Counted from the stretch's first letter, positions 28,361-37,595 are shown. The stretch is DNA of 55,258 nucleotides from Chloroflexota bacterium (GCA_023381565.1 JAMCRR010000172.1:1-55258); one strand, 5' to 3'. The notes: generated by a model from the letters alone, not told the origin. Translations and numbers: made by a program.

Positions 28361-28606
28361 TTACACTGGCCTTTTGATGCCCGAGGGTTGTATGGAAGGT
28401 AGATTTTCTTCGAAGTCAAATCTGACTTGCAGCCTCTTACCCCACGCCTCGAGCCGGTGGCCGAAGTAATACAGCAACTTCCCCAGGGTCGGCTGTCGAT
28501 GGATCTCAGGGCGGACGATCTGGCGTGCGAGCCGATCGATTTCTGCATCACGCTGCAGATCTCGGCAGTGCATGTCTACAGCCTGAATATCCGTCATGCG
28601 TATCAT
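28361..28606 (-). CDS. Small conserved-looking protein, unknown function
   Basis: 81 residues. Amphipathic and basic, with RDLQRDAEIDRLARQIVRP and LLYYFGHRLEAWGKRLQVRF, a composition unlike a random frame. AAAGGATAG lies 10 bases upstream of the ATG. The function is not recognised; the acidic tail and helix pattern suggest a short helical protein at the membrane surface. Probably co-transcribed with the next membrane protein. Confidence 0.6.
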   Translation of the reverse strand: MIRMTDIQAVDMHCRDLQRDAEIDRLARQIVRPEIHRQPTLGKLLYYFGHRLEAWGKRLQVRFDFEENLPSIQPSGIKRPV

Positions 28607-28685
28607 GATCTGACTATCCTTTCTAGCCTTTTGCTATTGCTACGTCTACTGACCTTCTCCTTCATCATGGAGGATATCAACGGTT

Positions 28686-28730
28686 TAGGGGATAAGAAAT
28701 CCCCTATTTGGGGGATTTCAATAGGGGATT
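28686..28730. repeat. Mutually exclusive hairpins built from AATCCCCTATT repeats
   Basis: TAGGGGAT (28686-28693), AAATCCCC (28697-28704), GGGGATTT (28711-28718) and AATAGGGGATT (28720-28730) can pair in three alternative ways; AATCCCCTATT at 28698-28708 and AATAGGGGATT form a perfect 11-bp dyad. It lies upstream of the small gene at 28606 and downstream of the membrane gene ending at 28761, so it could be a leader switch, a 3' stabiliser or an operator. Confidence 0.55.
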
Positions 28731-28760
28731 GGCACATCGCTTGAGGGTGTTTTGCTGGAT

Positions 28761-29591
28761 TTAACAAGCAAGGTTTTCCTCTGGTTCTGTCTCAAATGAA
28801 CCAGTCTCCTCACTCTTTTGCAAAAATGAAATTACGAATGCATAGAATGAGATGAGCAACAGAGGCAAGTGTAGCACTCCCATCCACCATCCATAAAGTG
28901 GATTCATAAACACCATCCCCACGTTCAATAGTCCTGTGATGGAACCTATGAATCCGGACACTCGTAAGAGGGCGAGATTCATTCTCATTGACCTTAACAG
29001 CAGAATTGCCAGAAAAACCGGGAGCATCATGCAGAAAGTTACCCCAGCTTCATTCGCCACCAACCCCGCCATGGAAAAATCGGGCGAAGGAATACCTCCT
29101 TGTAGGCTGGCAGGGAACCAAAAAGCCAGAATTGCCAAAGGTGCTACCCAGTATTTCCAGGCAGGTTTTGGAACATAGGTCAGGTCGTTCCTTTGGATTA
29201 CAGTTTCCCACATCCAGAAAACAGCTAGAAGACAATAGATCACAAGATTACCGGTCAGTAATGCGAAACCAAAGCTTTGAGTAAAAGCTATATTTTGCAG
29301 CGTTGCGCACAAGAGAATGATGAGAGCAACATATCCATCGAATATACGTGCGAGGCGATCGCCCACGAGGAGGATGCCCAGGAATAACAGGATCGGGATT
29401 ACTTTAAAAATTGGAAATACTGTGGGCGTTAAGTGAAGCAATGGCCTCGAGAGCACTTCAATCACGAGTTTGGGTGTATCGACTGGGTTTAATGGCAGGG
29501 TAGTATATGAAGGCAAAAAAGATAGGATCACGATTAGGAGGTAAAACCACCATTTTCTTGCCAGGCGGTCGAATATGCTATGAGCTTTCAT
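28761..29591 (-). CDS. Multi-pass membrane protein, unknown function
   Basis: 276 residues from ATG at 29591, chosen because GTGAGG lies 6 bases upstream (GTG at 29603 is the alternative). About eight hydrophobic helices with short loops; a longer loop near residues 150-175 contains ASLQGGIPSPDFSMAGL. Charged C-terminal tail EETGSFETEPEE. No recognised motif; transporter or integral membrane regulator cannot be decided. An extended -10 promoter lies upstream. Confidence 0.65.
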   Translation of the reverse strand: MKAHSIFDRLARKWWFYLLIVILSFLPSYTTLPLNPVDTPKLVIEVLSRPLLHLTPTVFPIFKVIPILLFLGILLVGDRLARIFDGYVALIILLCATLQNIAFTQSFGFALLTGNLVIYCLLAVFWMWETVIQRNDLTYVPKPAWKYWVAPLAILAFWFPASLQGGIPSPDFSMAGLVANEAGVTFCMMLPVFLAILLLRSMRMNLALLRVSGFIGSITGLLNVGMVFMNPLYGWWMGVLHLPLLLISFYAFVISFLQKSEETGSFETEPEENLAC

Positions 29592-29672
29592 ACGACGCCT
29601 CACATTCCCCTCTGAATATAGGAGTAAAACCCGTTGGTTTTTGTCGTCGTTGATATGCTCAGGATGTGATTG

Positions 29673-29678
29673 ATTATA
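29673..29678 (-). promoter_or_regulatory. Extended -10 promoter for the membrane protein gene
   Basis: Minus-strand TGG-TATAAT, an extended -10 element, about 82 nt upstream of the ATG at 29591. No convincing -35 box. Confidence 0.45.
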
Positions 29679-29744
29679 CCATGCTCACCCCTGTGTAGAT
29701 CGAACAATCCCTATCTGGGGTACAGAACTCTCCGGGGATTTTCC

Positions 29745-31688
29745 TTATGCCTTCATCAACCGCATGGCGTTCAAGATCACGACCAACACCGACACCTGGT
29801 GGATCAACATCCCGCCAGCCATATGCACTTCTCCAACCAGAACCCCTCCTAACAGGATCGCCACCGTTATCAGGGCAATCGTCACGTTTTGCCGGATATT
29901 GCCCAACGTGGCTTTGGAAAGGCGGATTGCCTCTGGTATCTTCATCAAATCATCCGCCATCAATGCGATATCCGCTGTTTCGATAGCAACCCCGGTCCCG
30001 GCAGCACCCATGGCGATGCCGATATCTGCCGCCGCCAGTGCGGGCGTATCGTTGATCCCATCTCCGGCCATGGCGACCACATAACCATCTTCCTTTAGGT
30101 TCCGGATGGTATCCAGCTTTCCCTCCGGCAGTAAACCGGCATAGACCTCATGAATACCTGCCTCCCGGGCAATCGCCTGCGCGGTAAGCTGGTCCTCACC
30201 GGTAAGCATGACTATTTTCTGGATCCCGCTCTGGGATAACTGCCGCGCCATAACCGCGGCATTGTCTCGCAGTGTGTCTGCAATCCCCAGGATCCCCACA
30301 GCCCGACCATCTATAGCCAGGATAGCAGCAGTTTTTCCTACGGATTTCAATTTATCCAAATGAATCTGAATATCCACAGGGAAACGTACCTCAATTTCTT
30401 CCATCCAGTCAAATGTCCCAAGAGCGATTTGCGTGCCCCGATATGTGGCCAGAACCCCTTTACCCGGATAGGTTTGAAAGCCAATAGCCTCTGGTATACC
30501 CCCCTCAAGCTGCGTCGCTGCTTCCAGGATCGAGCGAGCCAGAGGGTGCTCGGAGTTTGCCTCGACAATCCCTGCCCAACGAAGCGCCTGCTGCTGCTCA
30601 ACAGTCCAGCGCTCCTCCTTTGCTTGAGGAGAACCCCACGCCTGCGGCATACCTCCTCCGGCGCCCGCGAGGGCTGCCTGGGTTTCCAATACGATAATAT
30701 CGGTAAGCCTGGGTTTTCCCTTGGTAAGCGTTCCAGTTTTATCGAATGCTATCGCCGAAATTCTTCCGGCGTTTTCAAGGTACTCGCCGCCTTTGATCAG
30801 GATGCCTTTCTTCGCTGCCTGGCCAATTCCGGCCACAATCGACACCGGGGTCGAGATTACCAGCGCTCCCGGACAGCCGATGACCAGCAATGTAAGGGAG
30901 AGCTCGATATCTCTGCTGATCAGGAAGACTAACCCGCTCAATGCCATGATAAATGGTGTATACCAGCGAGCGAATCGTTCGATGAACCTCTGGGTAGGCG
31001 CTTTCTCTTCCTGTGCTCCCTCCACGCGGTGGATGATGCGCGCCAGGGTGGTATCTGCCCCAACCCCGGTCGCCCGTACCTTTAGCGCTCCAGACTGGTT
31101 AACCGTTCCGGCGTAAACCGGGCTTCCCTCGATTTTTTCATCAGGGAAGGGCTCGCCGGTGATGGCGCTCTCATCGATAGTGGAATGTCCATCTACGACA
31201 ACCCCATCCACCGGCACTTTTACACCCGGCTTGAGCAATACGATCTCACCCGGAATTACTTCCACCGGGGCAACCTGTTCCTGACGTCCATAACGTAGCA
31301 CTAACGCAATTGTTGGAGTTAGTTCCAGAAGGTCTCCTAAAACCTGACGGGTGCGGCTGAGGGTCTGCGCTTCAAGAAAAGCACCAAAGATGAATAAGAA
31401 AGTCACCGCGGCCGCTTCCCAATATTCGCCAATCAGGAGCGCGCCTATCGTCGCCATCGTTACCAAGAGCTCGATACTGAAGAGGCGGTTGCGCAGGCTG
31501 GTCCAGGCTCGCCAGGCGATATCCCCGCCTGAGACCAGCGCGGCCGCCACCATCATTCCATTGGACCATCCCGTATGATGCAGGATATACCCGGAAGCCA
31601 GACCGGCTGCGATCAATCCCCCGCTGATGATCGCAAGCGCTCTGCGGCGCTGCCCGGGGCGTTGGAGGTAGTGTAGGATCATGGCCAT
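29745..31688 (-). CDS. Heavy-metal P1B-type ATPase with CPG motif
   Basis: 647 residues from ATG at 31688 (GGGGAG upstream). Metal-exporter layout: TGEP actuator, phosphorylation DKTGTLTKGKP (D316), the P1B-specific SEHPLA, and GDGINDTPALAAADIGIAMG. No N-terminal HMA domain; that domain is encoded separately just upstream. The membrane metal motif is CPG (C272-P273-G274), not the CPC of most Cu and Zn/Cd pumps, and the last helix reads HQVSVLVVILNAMRL rather than the D-containing zinc form. Metal specificity therefore cannot be assigned. An FNR-type box precedes the pair. Confidence 0.9.
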   Translation of the reverse strand: MAMILHYLQRPGQRRRALAIISGGLIAAGLASGYILHHTGWSNGMMVAAALVSGGDIAWRAWTSLRNRLFSIELLVTMATIGALLIGEYWEAAAVTFLFIFGAFLEAQTLSRTRQVLGDLLELTPTIALVLRYGRQEQVAPVEVIPGEIVLLKPGVKVPVDGVVVDGHSTIDESAITGEPFPDEKIEGSPVYAGTVNQSGALKVRATGVGADTTLARIIHRVEGAQEEKAPTQRFIERFARWYTPFIMALSGLVFLISRDIELSLTLLVIGCPGALVISTPVSIVAGIGQAAKKGILIKGGEYLENAGRISAIAFDKTGTLTKGKPRLTDIIVLETQAALAGAGGGMPQAWGSPQAKEERWTVEQQQALRWAGIVEANSEHPLARSILEAATQLEGGIPEAIGFQTYPGKGVLATYRGTQIALGTFDWMEEIEVRFPVDIQIHLDKLKSVGKTAAILAIDGRAVGILGIADTLRDNAAVMARQLSQSGIQKIVMLTGEDQLTAQAIAREAGIHEVYAGLLPEGKLDTIRNLKEDGYVVAMAGDGINDTPALAAADIGIAMGAAGTGVAIETADIALMADDLMKIPEAIRLSKATLGNIRQNVTIALITVAILLGGVLVGEVHMAGGMLIHQVSVLVVILNAMRLMKA

Positions 31689-31704
31689 TGCCCTACTCCC
31701 CTGG

Positions 31705-31923
31705 TTAGTAAGCCGATACGTGGGCTGTATAACCTGCATTCAGGATCGCTTTTTCCAGGTCTTCTCCCTTGACCAAAACCGGGTCGTGCACGACTTCGAT
31801 TTTCCCGGTGTTGAAATGGACCTGGGCATCCTGAACACCATCCAGGGCTTTGACTGCTTTTTCAATCCTGGCACTGCAAGACGGGCAGGTTAATTCTTTA
31901 CTGCGCAAAATGGTTTTCATCAT
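31705..31923 (-). CDS. Heavy-metal-associated (HMA) domain protein, metallochaperone
   Basis: 72 residues from ATG at 31923 (AGGAG six bases upstream; ATG at 31929 is too close). Ferredoxin-like HMA fold with the metal pair in LTCPSCSARIEKAV (CxxC); the usual GMTCxxC Gly-Met is replaced by ELTCPSC. Ends 16 bp before the ATPase start, so it is the pump's detached metal-binding domain or chaperone. Confidence 0.9.
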   Translation of the reverse strand: MMKTILRSKELTCPSCSARIEKAVKALDGVQDAQVHFNTGKIEVVHDPVLVKGEDLEKAILNAGYTAHVSAY

Positions 31924-31991
31924 CTCCATCTCCTGTTAGAAAGCTGACTTTCTTTATGTTGCTACAATACACCGCTTACCCAATTGATTCC

Positions 31992-32005
31992 ATGATGTAG
32001 ATCAA
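31992..32005 (-). promoter_or_regulatory. FNR/DNR-type binding site upstream of the metal-transport genes
   Basis: Minus-strand TTGATCTACATCAT matches the consensus TTGAT-N4-ATCAA in 9 of 10 defined bases and sits about 70 bp upstream of the HMA start. The adjacent Crp/Fnr regulator has the E--SR recognition-helix pattern that reads TTGAT. The rest of 31930-32146 shows no gene. Confidence 0.6.
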
Positions 32006-32146
32006 TTAATTACATTTTGATGCGTCTTTTCCAGGGATGCAGACAAACAAAACAAATCCTCTGCTCGCAACCGCAAAACGAGGCTGGTTTCTGAAGATTT
32101 AGCTTCCGCGATTTCAGGATCAAGAAACGATGGGGGAAATCGAATC

Positions 32147-32905
32147 TCAGCCGGATTGCGCCACGCTTTTGAGCGCATCCAGATCGGTTATGGCAATCCA
32201 TTGCCTCCCGCCCTGGATCAAACCCTTGGCCTGGAACTGGCTGACCGTCCGGCTGGCCGTCTCCGTGGTGGTGCCGGTCATCTCTGCCAACTCATCCCTG
32301 GAGAGGGGCAGGTCGATCAATATCCCCCCTTCGTGCGACCTTCCCAATTTTTCGCCCAACTTGAGAAGCGTGCTGGCGATACGCTGCTCTGCTTCCATCG
32401 AGCTCAGGCGAAATACATTTTCGTTAGCCGCCTGCAGGCGATTTGCCATCAGGTCAAGCACGATCAGGGCTGCCTCAGGATACCGATCCAAGGTTGTGCG
32501 GAACTCTGCCGAATTAATGCTAAGCGCACAGACTGGGGTTTGTGCCTGGGCCGTATCCGGATAATCCATCGCATCTCGAGGGGAAAGGCTGCCGAAAAAT
32601 TCACCGGGGATGAGAATATCCAATAAGACGTTGCGTCCGCTCAGGGCGTGCTGCAAGAGCTTCACTTTACCATCGGCAACCGCGTAAAATCGCCGTGCGG
32701 GGTCACCGGCATGGTAGATCACTTCTCCAGCAGCATACCCGACCTCGACAAAATGCCGGTTGATCTCTTCCAGGGCCTGGGAAGAAAGCCCATGAAAAAA
32801 AGGCAGCTCCCCCAAGATTTTCAACCTGAGATCGATAGAACAGAACTGAGACTCAATCCCCGTCTGGTCGACAGGAGATTTCCGACGTGCTTTCATTATT
32901 TGCAT
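32147..32905 (-). CDS. Crp/Fnr-family transcriptional regulator
   Basis: 252 residues. A cyclic-nucleotide-binding-like N-terminal beta barrel (GEVIYHAGDPARRFYAVADG, GEFFGSLSPRD), a dimer helix, and a C-terminal winged helix with LSRDELAEMTGTTTETASRTV. The recognition helix carries E-x-x-S-R, the FNR-type specificity. Only one N-terminal cysteine (C22) is present, so no FNR iron-sulfur cluster; DNR-like heme/NO sensing or another effector is possible. A TATACT box ends at the codon before ATG 32905, so translation may start at ATG 32896 from a nearly leaderless RNA. Confidence 0.9.
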   Translation of the reverse strand: MQIMKARRKSPVDQTGIESQFCSIDLRLKILGELPFFHGLSSQALEEINRHFVEVGYAAGEVIYHAGDPARRFYAVADGKVKLLQHALSGRNVLLDILIPGEFFGSLSPRDAMDYPDTAQAQTPVCALSINSAEFRTTLDRYPEAALIVLDLMANRLQAANENVFRLSSMEAEQRIASTLLKLGEKLGRSHEGGILIDLPLSRDELAEMTGTTTETASRTVSQFQAKGLIQGGRQWIAITDLDALKSVAQSG

Positions 32906-33021
32906 AGTATAGCATTATCGAGCTTGTCCAGAGATCTCAGAAGATTGAGTTAAGAAACCACGATCTGAGATATACTTGTGGGGATTCCCTTGCACAACCC
33001 ATTCTGCTTAACCTGCCGGCA

Positions 33022-34149
33022 ATGAACATAACCTTCCGCGACGCCCAATCTGGGCCAGAGCTCACCCGCTTCATTACATTTCCCTGGAAAATCTACCGGG
33101 GAGATCACTTTTGGGTGCCACCGCTGATTTCCTCACGGCGCGATCAACTGAATCCCGAGAAAAACCCCTTCTGGAAGGCGAACGAGCGCGGCTTGTGGAC
33201 GGCTTATCGAGGCAGCGAGTTGGTCGGCACGATCGGCGCTTTCTACCCTCGTATGAACGACCCTGATGGGATCGGAACCTTCGGCTTTTTCGAGGTCGTA
33301 GACGATCCGAAATGCGCCGCAGCCCTGCTGGAGACGGCGGCCAATTGGCTACGAGCATGCGGAGCAAAAGTAATGCGCGGTCCCTACAACCCCTCCACCA
33401 GCGACGAATGCGGGGTTCTCGTGGAGGGATTTAACACCCGGCCGGCTATCCTGACCGCTCACACGCCACCGTACTACCCCAGGCTGCTCGATGCAGCCGG
33501 TTTTTCCATGCAAAACCAGATGGTTGCCCGTCTGTACAGCATTCCCAATGGACTGCGCAGGGTTGAAGAGGGTCTACCGCCCCGGCTGCTCAAGATTGCC
33601 GAGACCGCCGCCGAAAGGGATGACCTGAAGGTGCGGCGAGTAGACATGGCGAAATGGGAGCAGGAGATTGAGACTGCCTGGCAGCTTTACAACGCATCTC
33701 TTGCCCCTCTCCCCGGCTACGTGCCTATCCCGATCGATGAGTTTCGGGTCATGGCTGCCTCCTTCCGCTTGATCCTGGATCCGGATATGGCCCTGCTTGC
33801 CGAAGTCCGCGGCCGGCCGGTGGGTTTCGCCCTGGCGCTGCCGGATTACAACGAGGCTCTCCAGGCCGCCAACGGCAAGCTCTTCCCCCTTGGGTTGGTC
33901 CGACTGTGGCTGCGCAGCCGTCACCTGCGCCGGAGTTCGTTCAAAATACTGGTCATCCATCCAGAATATCAGGGGCGCGGCGTCGAAGCCGTATTGATCC
34001 GTTCCGTTGGTCAGGCGATCCTCGACCGGGGATTTCGAGAGCTGGATCTATCGCTGACCGGGGACGAGAACGTCAAAAGCAACCGCTTTCAAGAGCACCT
34101 GGGGGTTAAAGTATACCGGCGTTACCGGATATACCAGAAAGAGGTCTAG
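33022..34149 (+). CDS. GNAT-fold protein, YghO-like
   Basis: 375 residues. N-terminal FPWKIYRGDHFWVPPL and the central GPYNPSTSDECGVLVEGFNT followed by PPYYPRLLDAAGF are typical of the two-domain YghO/GNAT-like family; the C-terminal VIHPEYQGRGVEAVLI is the acyl-CoA pyrophosphate loop (Q-x-x-G-x-G/A-type) of GNAT. Predicted acyltransferase, substrate unknown. It diverges from the crp gene with 116 bp between. Confidence 0.8.
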   Translation: MNITFRDAQSGPELTRFITFPWKIYRGDHFWVPPLISSRRDQLNPEKNPFWKANERGLWTAYRGSELVGTIGAFYPRMNDPDGIGTFGFFEVVDDPKCAAALLETAANWLRACGAKVMRGPYNPSTSDECGVLVEGFNTRPAILTAHTPPYYPRLLDAAGFSMQNQMVARLYSIPNGLRRVEEGLPPRLLKIAETAAERDDLKVRRVDMAKWEQEIETAWQLYNASLAPLPGYVPIPIDEFRVMAASFRLILDPDMALLAEVRGRPVGFALALPDYNEALQAANGKLFPLGLVRLWLRSRHLRRSSFKILVIHPEYQGRGVEAVLIRSVGQAILDRGFRELDLSLTGDENVKSNRFQEHLGVKVYRRYRIYQKEV

Positions 34150-34332
34150 ATCCAGGACTCCCAGGCGCGCCTTGGCGTCCCGGTGCACGCTCTCAGCCTG
34201 ATCGCAATCTCCCTATTCCTTTTATATTCATATTTTGTTAATCTAAAACCGGTAAAATAACCCCATATTTATCCACATACACCTGCAATAACTGTCTGGT
34301 GAATATTGAGGGCAATTAAGGGAGGGGAAAAG

Positions 34333-35097
34333 ATGCACAGACGGATCGTTCGATTTTCGATCAGCTTATTAATCACCGGCGCCTTATTCCTGGCAGGATG
34401 CGCCCCTGTACAAAGCACAACCCCACCAGCGCCAGTGCCTACAGCGGCTGCTTCCCCTGCGGTTGCCGCGACGAGCATGCCGGTGACTGGCCTCACCTCC
34501 ACACCCGCAGGATCGGCCAACCCTGTAGCCAGCCCAACCGGTTCGAGCTTTTCGGGAACTGCCATCACCTATTCGGTGGTGGCAGGGCAAACCACAGCAC
34601 TCTACCGCGTGCGCGAACAACTCGCCAACGTGGCTTTCCCAACCGACGCCATCGGTAAAACCCAGCAGGTCAGCGGGTCGATCACCATCAGCTCAACTGG
34701 AGCCATCGTGCCGGCACAGAGCAAGATCGTCGTGAACCTTACTAACCTGCAGAGCGACCAGGCGATGCGGGATAATTACGTCAGCCGCGCCGTATTGCAA
34801 ACTGATCAATACCCAGAGGCCGTTTTCAACCCCACGCAGATCACCGGCCTGACCTGGCCCCTGCCCCAAACCGGCAAGGTATCTTTCCAACTCACCGGCA
34901 ACCTGACAATTCGCAATGTGACCAAACCGGTAACCTGGACTGTGACCGGCAATGTCCAGGGTAACCAGGCGACGGGAGTGGCTACCACCACTTTCACCTT
35001 CGAGGATTTCAGCCTCACCCGGCCTCAGGTTCCGGTCGTCCTCAGCGTGCAGGACCACATTACCCTGGAACTAGACTTAACCCTGGAGAAATCATAG
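34333..35097 (+). CDS. YceI-family lipoprotein
   Basis: 254 residues from ATG at 34333, selected for GGGAGGGG upstream. Lipoprotein signal with lipobox LAGC (C23), then a Thr/Pro/Ala-rich linker of about 45 residues, then a YceI lipocalin-like barrel (YSVVAGQTTALYRVREQL, SDQAMRDNYV, DQYPEAVF, LTGNLTIRNVTKPVTW, FTFEDFSLTRPQV). YceI barrels bind isoprenoid or lipid ligands. Surface-anchored in the cytoplasmic membrane of a monoderm cell. No evident link to neighbours; convergent with the GH94 gene. Confidence 0.9.
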   Translation: MHRRIVRFSISLLITGALFLAGCAPVQSTTPPAPVPTAAASPAVAATSMPVTGLTSTPAGSANPVASPTGSSFSGTAITYSVVAGQTTALYRVREQLANVAFPTDAIGKTQQVSGSITISSTGAIVPAQSKIVVNLTNLQSDQAMRDNYVSRAVLQTDQYPEAVFNPTQITGLTWPLPQTGKVSFQLTGNLTIRNVTKPVTWTVTGNVQGNQATGVATTTFTFEDFSLTRPQVPVVLSVQDHITLELDLTLEKS

Positions 35098-35180
35098 AAA
35101 AGCGATCAGGCAGGTTGGGATGAGGGGCTAATGCTCTGGTGGATTGTACAGGACAGGAACACCCCGAAATCCAAACCGTC

Positions 35181-37595
35181 CTAACCCAATACAACCTCCA
35201 CCTGGTGCTCGGTTCCATCCGAGAGTACAGGGATAAGGGTTCCCGATATCGGCTTTCCATCCAAAGCGATGGATTTCACCCCGCTGCACACGTGGCCTGG
35301 ATTGTGGACCCGGATTGCATAACTTGCCCCGCGAAATTTTCGCTGCACCCGGAATTCTTCCCAGGCCAATGGAATACAGGGTTCGATGCGCAAGCCATCA
35401 TATTCAGGTCGCACTCCCAGGATATATTGCGTGGCTGCCTGATAGACCCAGGAAGCGGTCCCGGTCAGCCAGCTGTTGCGCGCCAGACCAAACTGGAGGT
35501 GCTCGTCTCCTAAAATGTTCTGGGCGTAGACGTATGGCTCACATTCGTATTCATCCAGGCGGTCGTTCTGCCTGGCCGGATTGATCTGGCAGTAATACTG
35601 GTAAGCGCGCTCCCCGTTTCCTGCAAGAGCCTCGGCAATCATCATCCAGGGGTTGGTATGCAGGAAAATCCCGCCATTCTCTTTCGCCCCCGGAGGGTAA
35701 GTGGTGATCCCGCCCTGCCTGGGGTCGAACCCGTTGTAACCGGGAGCGCTAATTTTTATTCCATAACGGGTGTTGAGGCGTTCGTACGCCGTATCGAGGC
35801 AGGCGCGAGTGCGCTCAGGTGTGGCAAAGCCTGAGATCACTCCCCAGGATTGGCTGTTGAGGTAGATCTGACCTTGCGCGTTGGTTCGCGAACCCAAAGG
35901 GGCGCCGTCCGCGTCGAAATAAGCCACGTACCACTCACCGTCCCAGGCCTGACTGTTAACCTGCCTCTGCATGGCGGCATAATCTTGCCGGTAAATCCCA
36001 GCTAACGGCTCGTCGCCGCCTCGGACAGCCAGATCAATCATCTCCCTCAACGCTTTGCCGTATAGGTTCGCCGTGAATATCGATTCTGCCCCTGTGGGAA
36101 GGTTGACGGTATCGTTCCAATCGGCGAAACCGAGGTGGGGCAAACCGTGTCCGCCGGTGTCCGTGTGCGTAAACTCGAGCGCTCGTTGCTGGTGCTCCCT
36201 GACCGTTCCGGTTTCCAGCGGTGATCCCTGCTTATCTTTCTCATAATAAGGGATCTTCTTTTCCAAAAACCCCCAATCACCGGTTTCTTTTAAATAGCTG
36301 CAAACGGCCAGAACGATCCATAAGTGATCATCGCTGTAATAGTGCGGCCGGTCGTCGCGTTCCAGGGAGTCCCCTTCGGACGCGATCATCGAAATAGGGT
36401 TGAACTGGTGCATGGCCGAGCCATTTCGCTTCTGCACGCTGAGCAGCTGCTCAATCAAGGCCTTGGCGTCTACCGGCGATTGGGCGAAGGTGGCTAAGAC
36501 ATCCTGGCTACTGTCGCGGAAGCCGATCCCGCGCGTGCCCAGGCCGAGCTGGTAGTAGGACAGGTAGCGCGACCAGTTGCGCGTTACAGAGCACTGGCGG
36601 GGGTTGTGGATGTTGACCATCGTATCCATTGCCGGGTCTGGGGTGCTGGCTTTGAACTGGCTGAGTGTGTCTTCCCATTGGTTGGCAAGGCCTGCCAGGG
36701 CGCGTTCGACACTCTCCGACTGACGGTAGCGGTCGATCACCGGGCGCGCCTCTCCGAGGCTGGCTGCCTGCCCCAGCAGGGTGATCAAGCGGCGGCTTTC
36801 CCCCGGTTGGATTAAGCCAAGGGGGTGGTGTAACGCAGCGATATTGTCTCCTCTTTGCGCCTCGTAGCAGCTCAAACCTGCTGCTAAAGTAAGGCTCTCG
36901 GGCTTCGCCCAGGTGCCGTATTCGTGGCTTCCCAAAAAGCGCCCTCGGTCAGTCTCATAAGACGCCACCGGCAAGTTCGAGGTGAAATAGTTGACCTGGG
37001 TGTCGCGATACATAAAAGGGTACTGGATCAGGGTGACCAGGCCGCCGGGATCATGCACCGCTTTGCTCACCATAGTTTGCGGCACCCAATCGGAGTTGGT
37101 CAGCTGGGTAACCGCATTGGGGTGAGTGTACTCGACAACCGGGATGGCATCTACAACCAGCGGTGAGGAGGATATATTCGTAAGGCACGCATCGCGCACC
37201 TCGCACGCCTCACCGGGTGGAACGAAGACAGTCACCTCGCATCTCAACCCATAGAATTCAGTGATAAACCGGGTGTAATCCAGCCCCACGCGGCACTCGA
37301 AGCGGTCGAAATCATCCAGAGTGGGGACGAAGAAAGGCGAAAACACGCGATATCCCTGCTCCAGGTGGATGCGCAGGTAGAGCGTTTCACCCTTGAACTC
37401 CGAGGCGGGAAGCTGCTGGTAGTAACGGGTAATCCGGTCGAGCGAGGGGTCGCCCTTGCAGATCAAAGCCCCGCCGGTGTTGTCGACGAAGCCGCCGAAA
37501 GCCAGAGAACCGATATAGTTGATCCACTTCACCGGCGTGCGCGGGTTGGTGATTACGTACTCTTTGTGAGCATCATCGAAATAACCATAGTCCAT
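35181..37595 (-). CDS. GH94 family glycoside phosphorylase (specificity uncertain)
   Basis: 804 residues from ATG at 37595 (AGAGGAA upstream). Same architecture as the next gene: N-terminal beta-sandwich, linker helices, (alpha/alpha)6 barrel. General-acid Asp D495 in GFADWNDTVNL. N-terminal MDYGYFDDAHKEYVITNPR and VDNTGGALICKGDPSLDRI separate it from the cellobiose phosphorylase branch; it could act on chitobiose-, laminaribiose- or another beta-disaccharide. Releases a sugar 1-phosphate plus free sugar. Last gene of the uptake cluster; divergent in sequence from its paralogue at 37829-40291. Confidence 0.88.
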   Translation of the reverse strand: MDYGYFDDAHKEYVITNPRTPVKWINYIGSLAFGGFVDNTGGALICKGDPSLDRITRYYQQLPASEFKGETLYLRIHLEQGYRVFSPFFVPTLDDFDRFECRVGLDYTRFITEFYGLRCEVTVFVPPGEACEVRDACLTNISSSPLVVDAIPVVEYTHPNAVTQLTNSDWVPQTMVSKAVHDPGGLVTLIQYPFMYRDTQVNYFTSNLPVASYETDRGRFLGSHEYGTWAKPESLTLAAGLSCYEAQRGDNIAALHHPLGLIQPGESRRLITLLGQAASLGEARPVIDRYRQSESVERALAGLANQWEDTLSQFKASTPDPAMDTMVNIHNPRQCSVTRNWSRYLSYYQLGLGTRGIGFRDSSQDVLATFAQSPVDAKALIEQLLSVQKRNGSAMHQFNPISMIASEGDSLERDDRPHYYSDDHLWIVLAVCSYLKETGDWGFLEKKIPYYEKDKQGSPLETGTVREHQQRALEFTHTDTGGHGLPHLGFADWNDTVNLPTGAESIFTANLYGKALREMIDLAVRGGDEPLAGIYRQDYAAMQRQVNSQAWDGEWYVAYFDADGAPLGSRTNAQGQIYLNSQSWGVISGFATPERTRACLDTAYERLNTRYGIKISAPGYNGFDPRQGGITTYPPGAKENGGIFLHTNPWMMIAEALAGNGERAYQYYCQINPARQNDRLDEYECEPYVYAQNILGDEHLQFGLARNSWLTGTASWVYQAATQYILGVRPEYDGLRIEPCIPLAWEEFRVQRKFRGASYAIRVHNPGHVCSGVKSIALDGKPISGTLIPVLSDGTEHQVEVVLG

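Noticed and set aside
36170-36185. GAGCGCTC palindrome inside the first GH94 gene
   Set aside because: Lacks the flanking TGG/CCA of the operator, lies deep in coding sequence and is explained by codon use.
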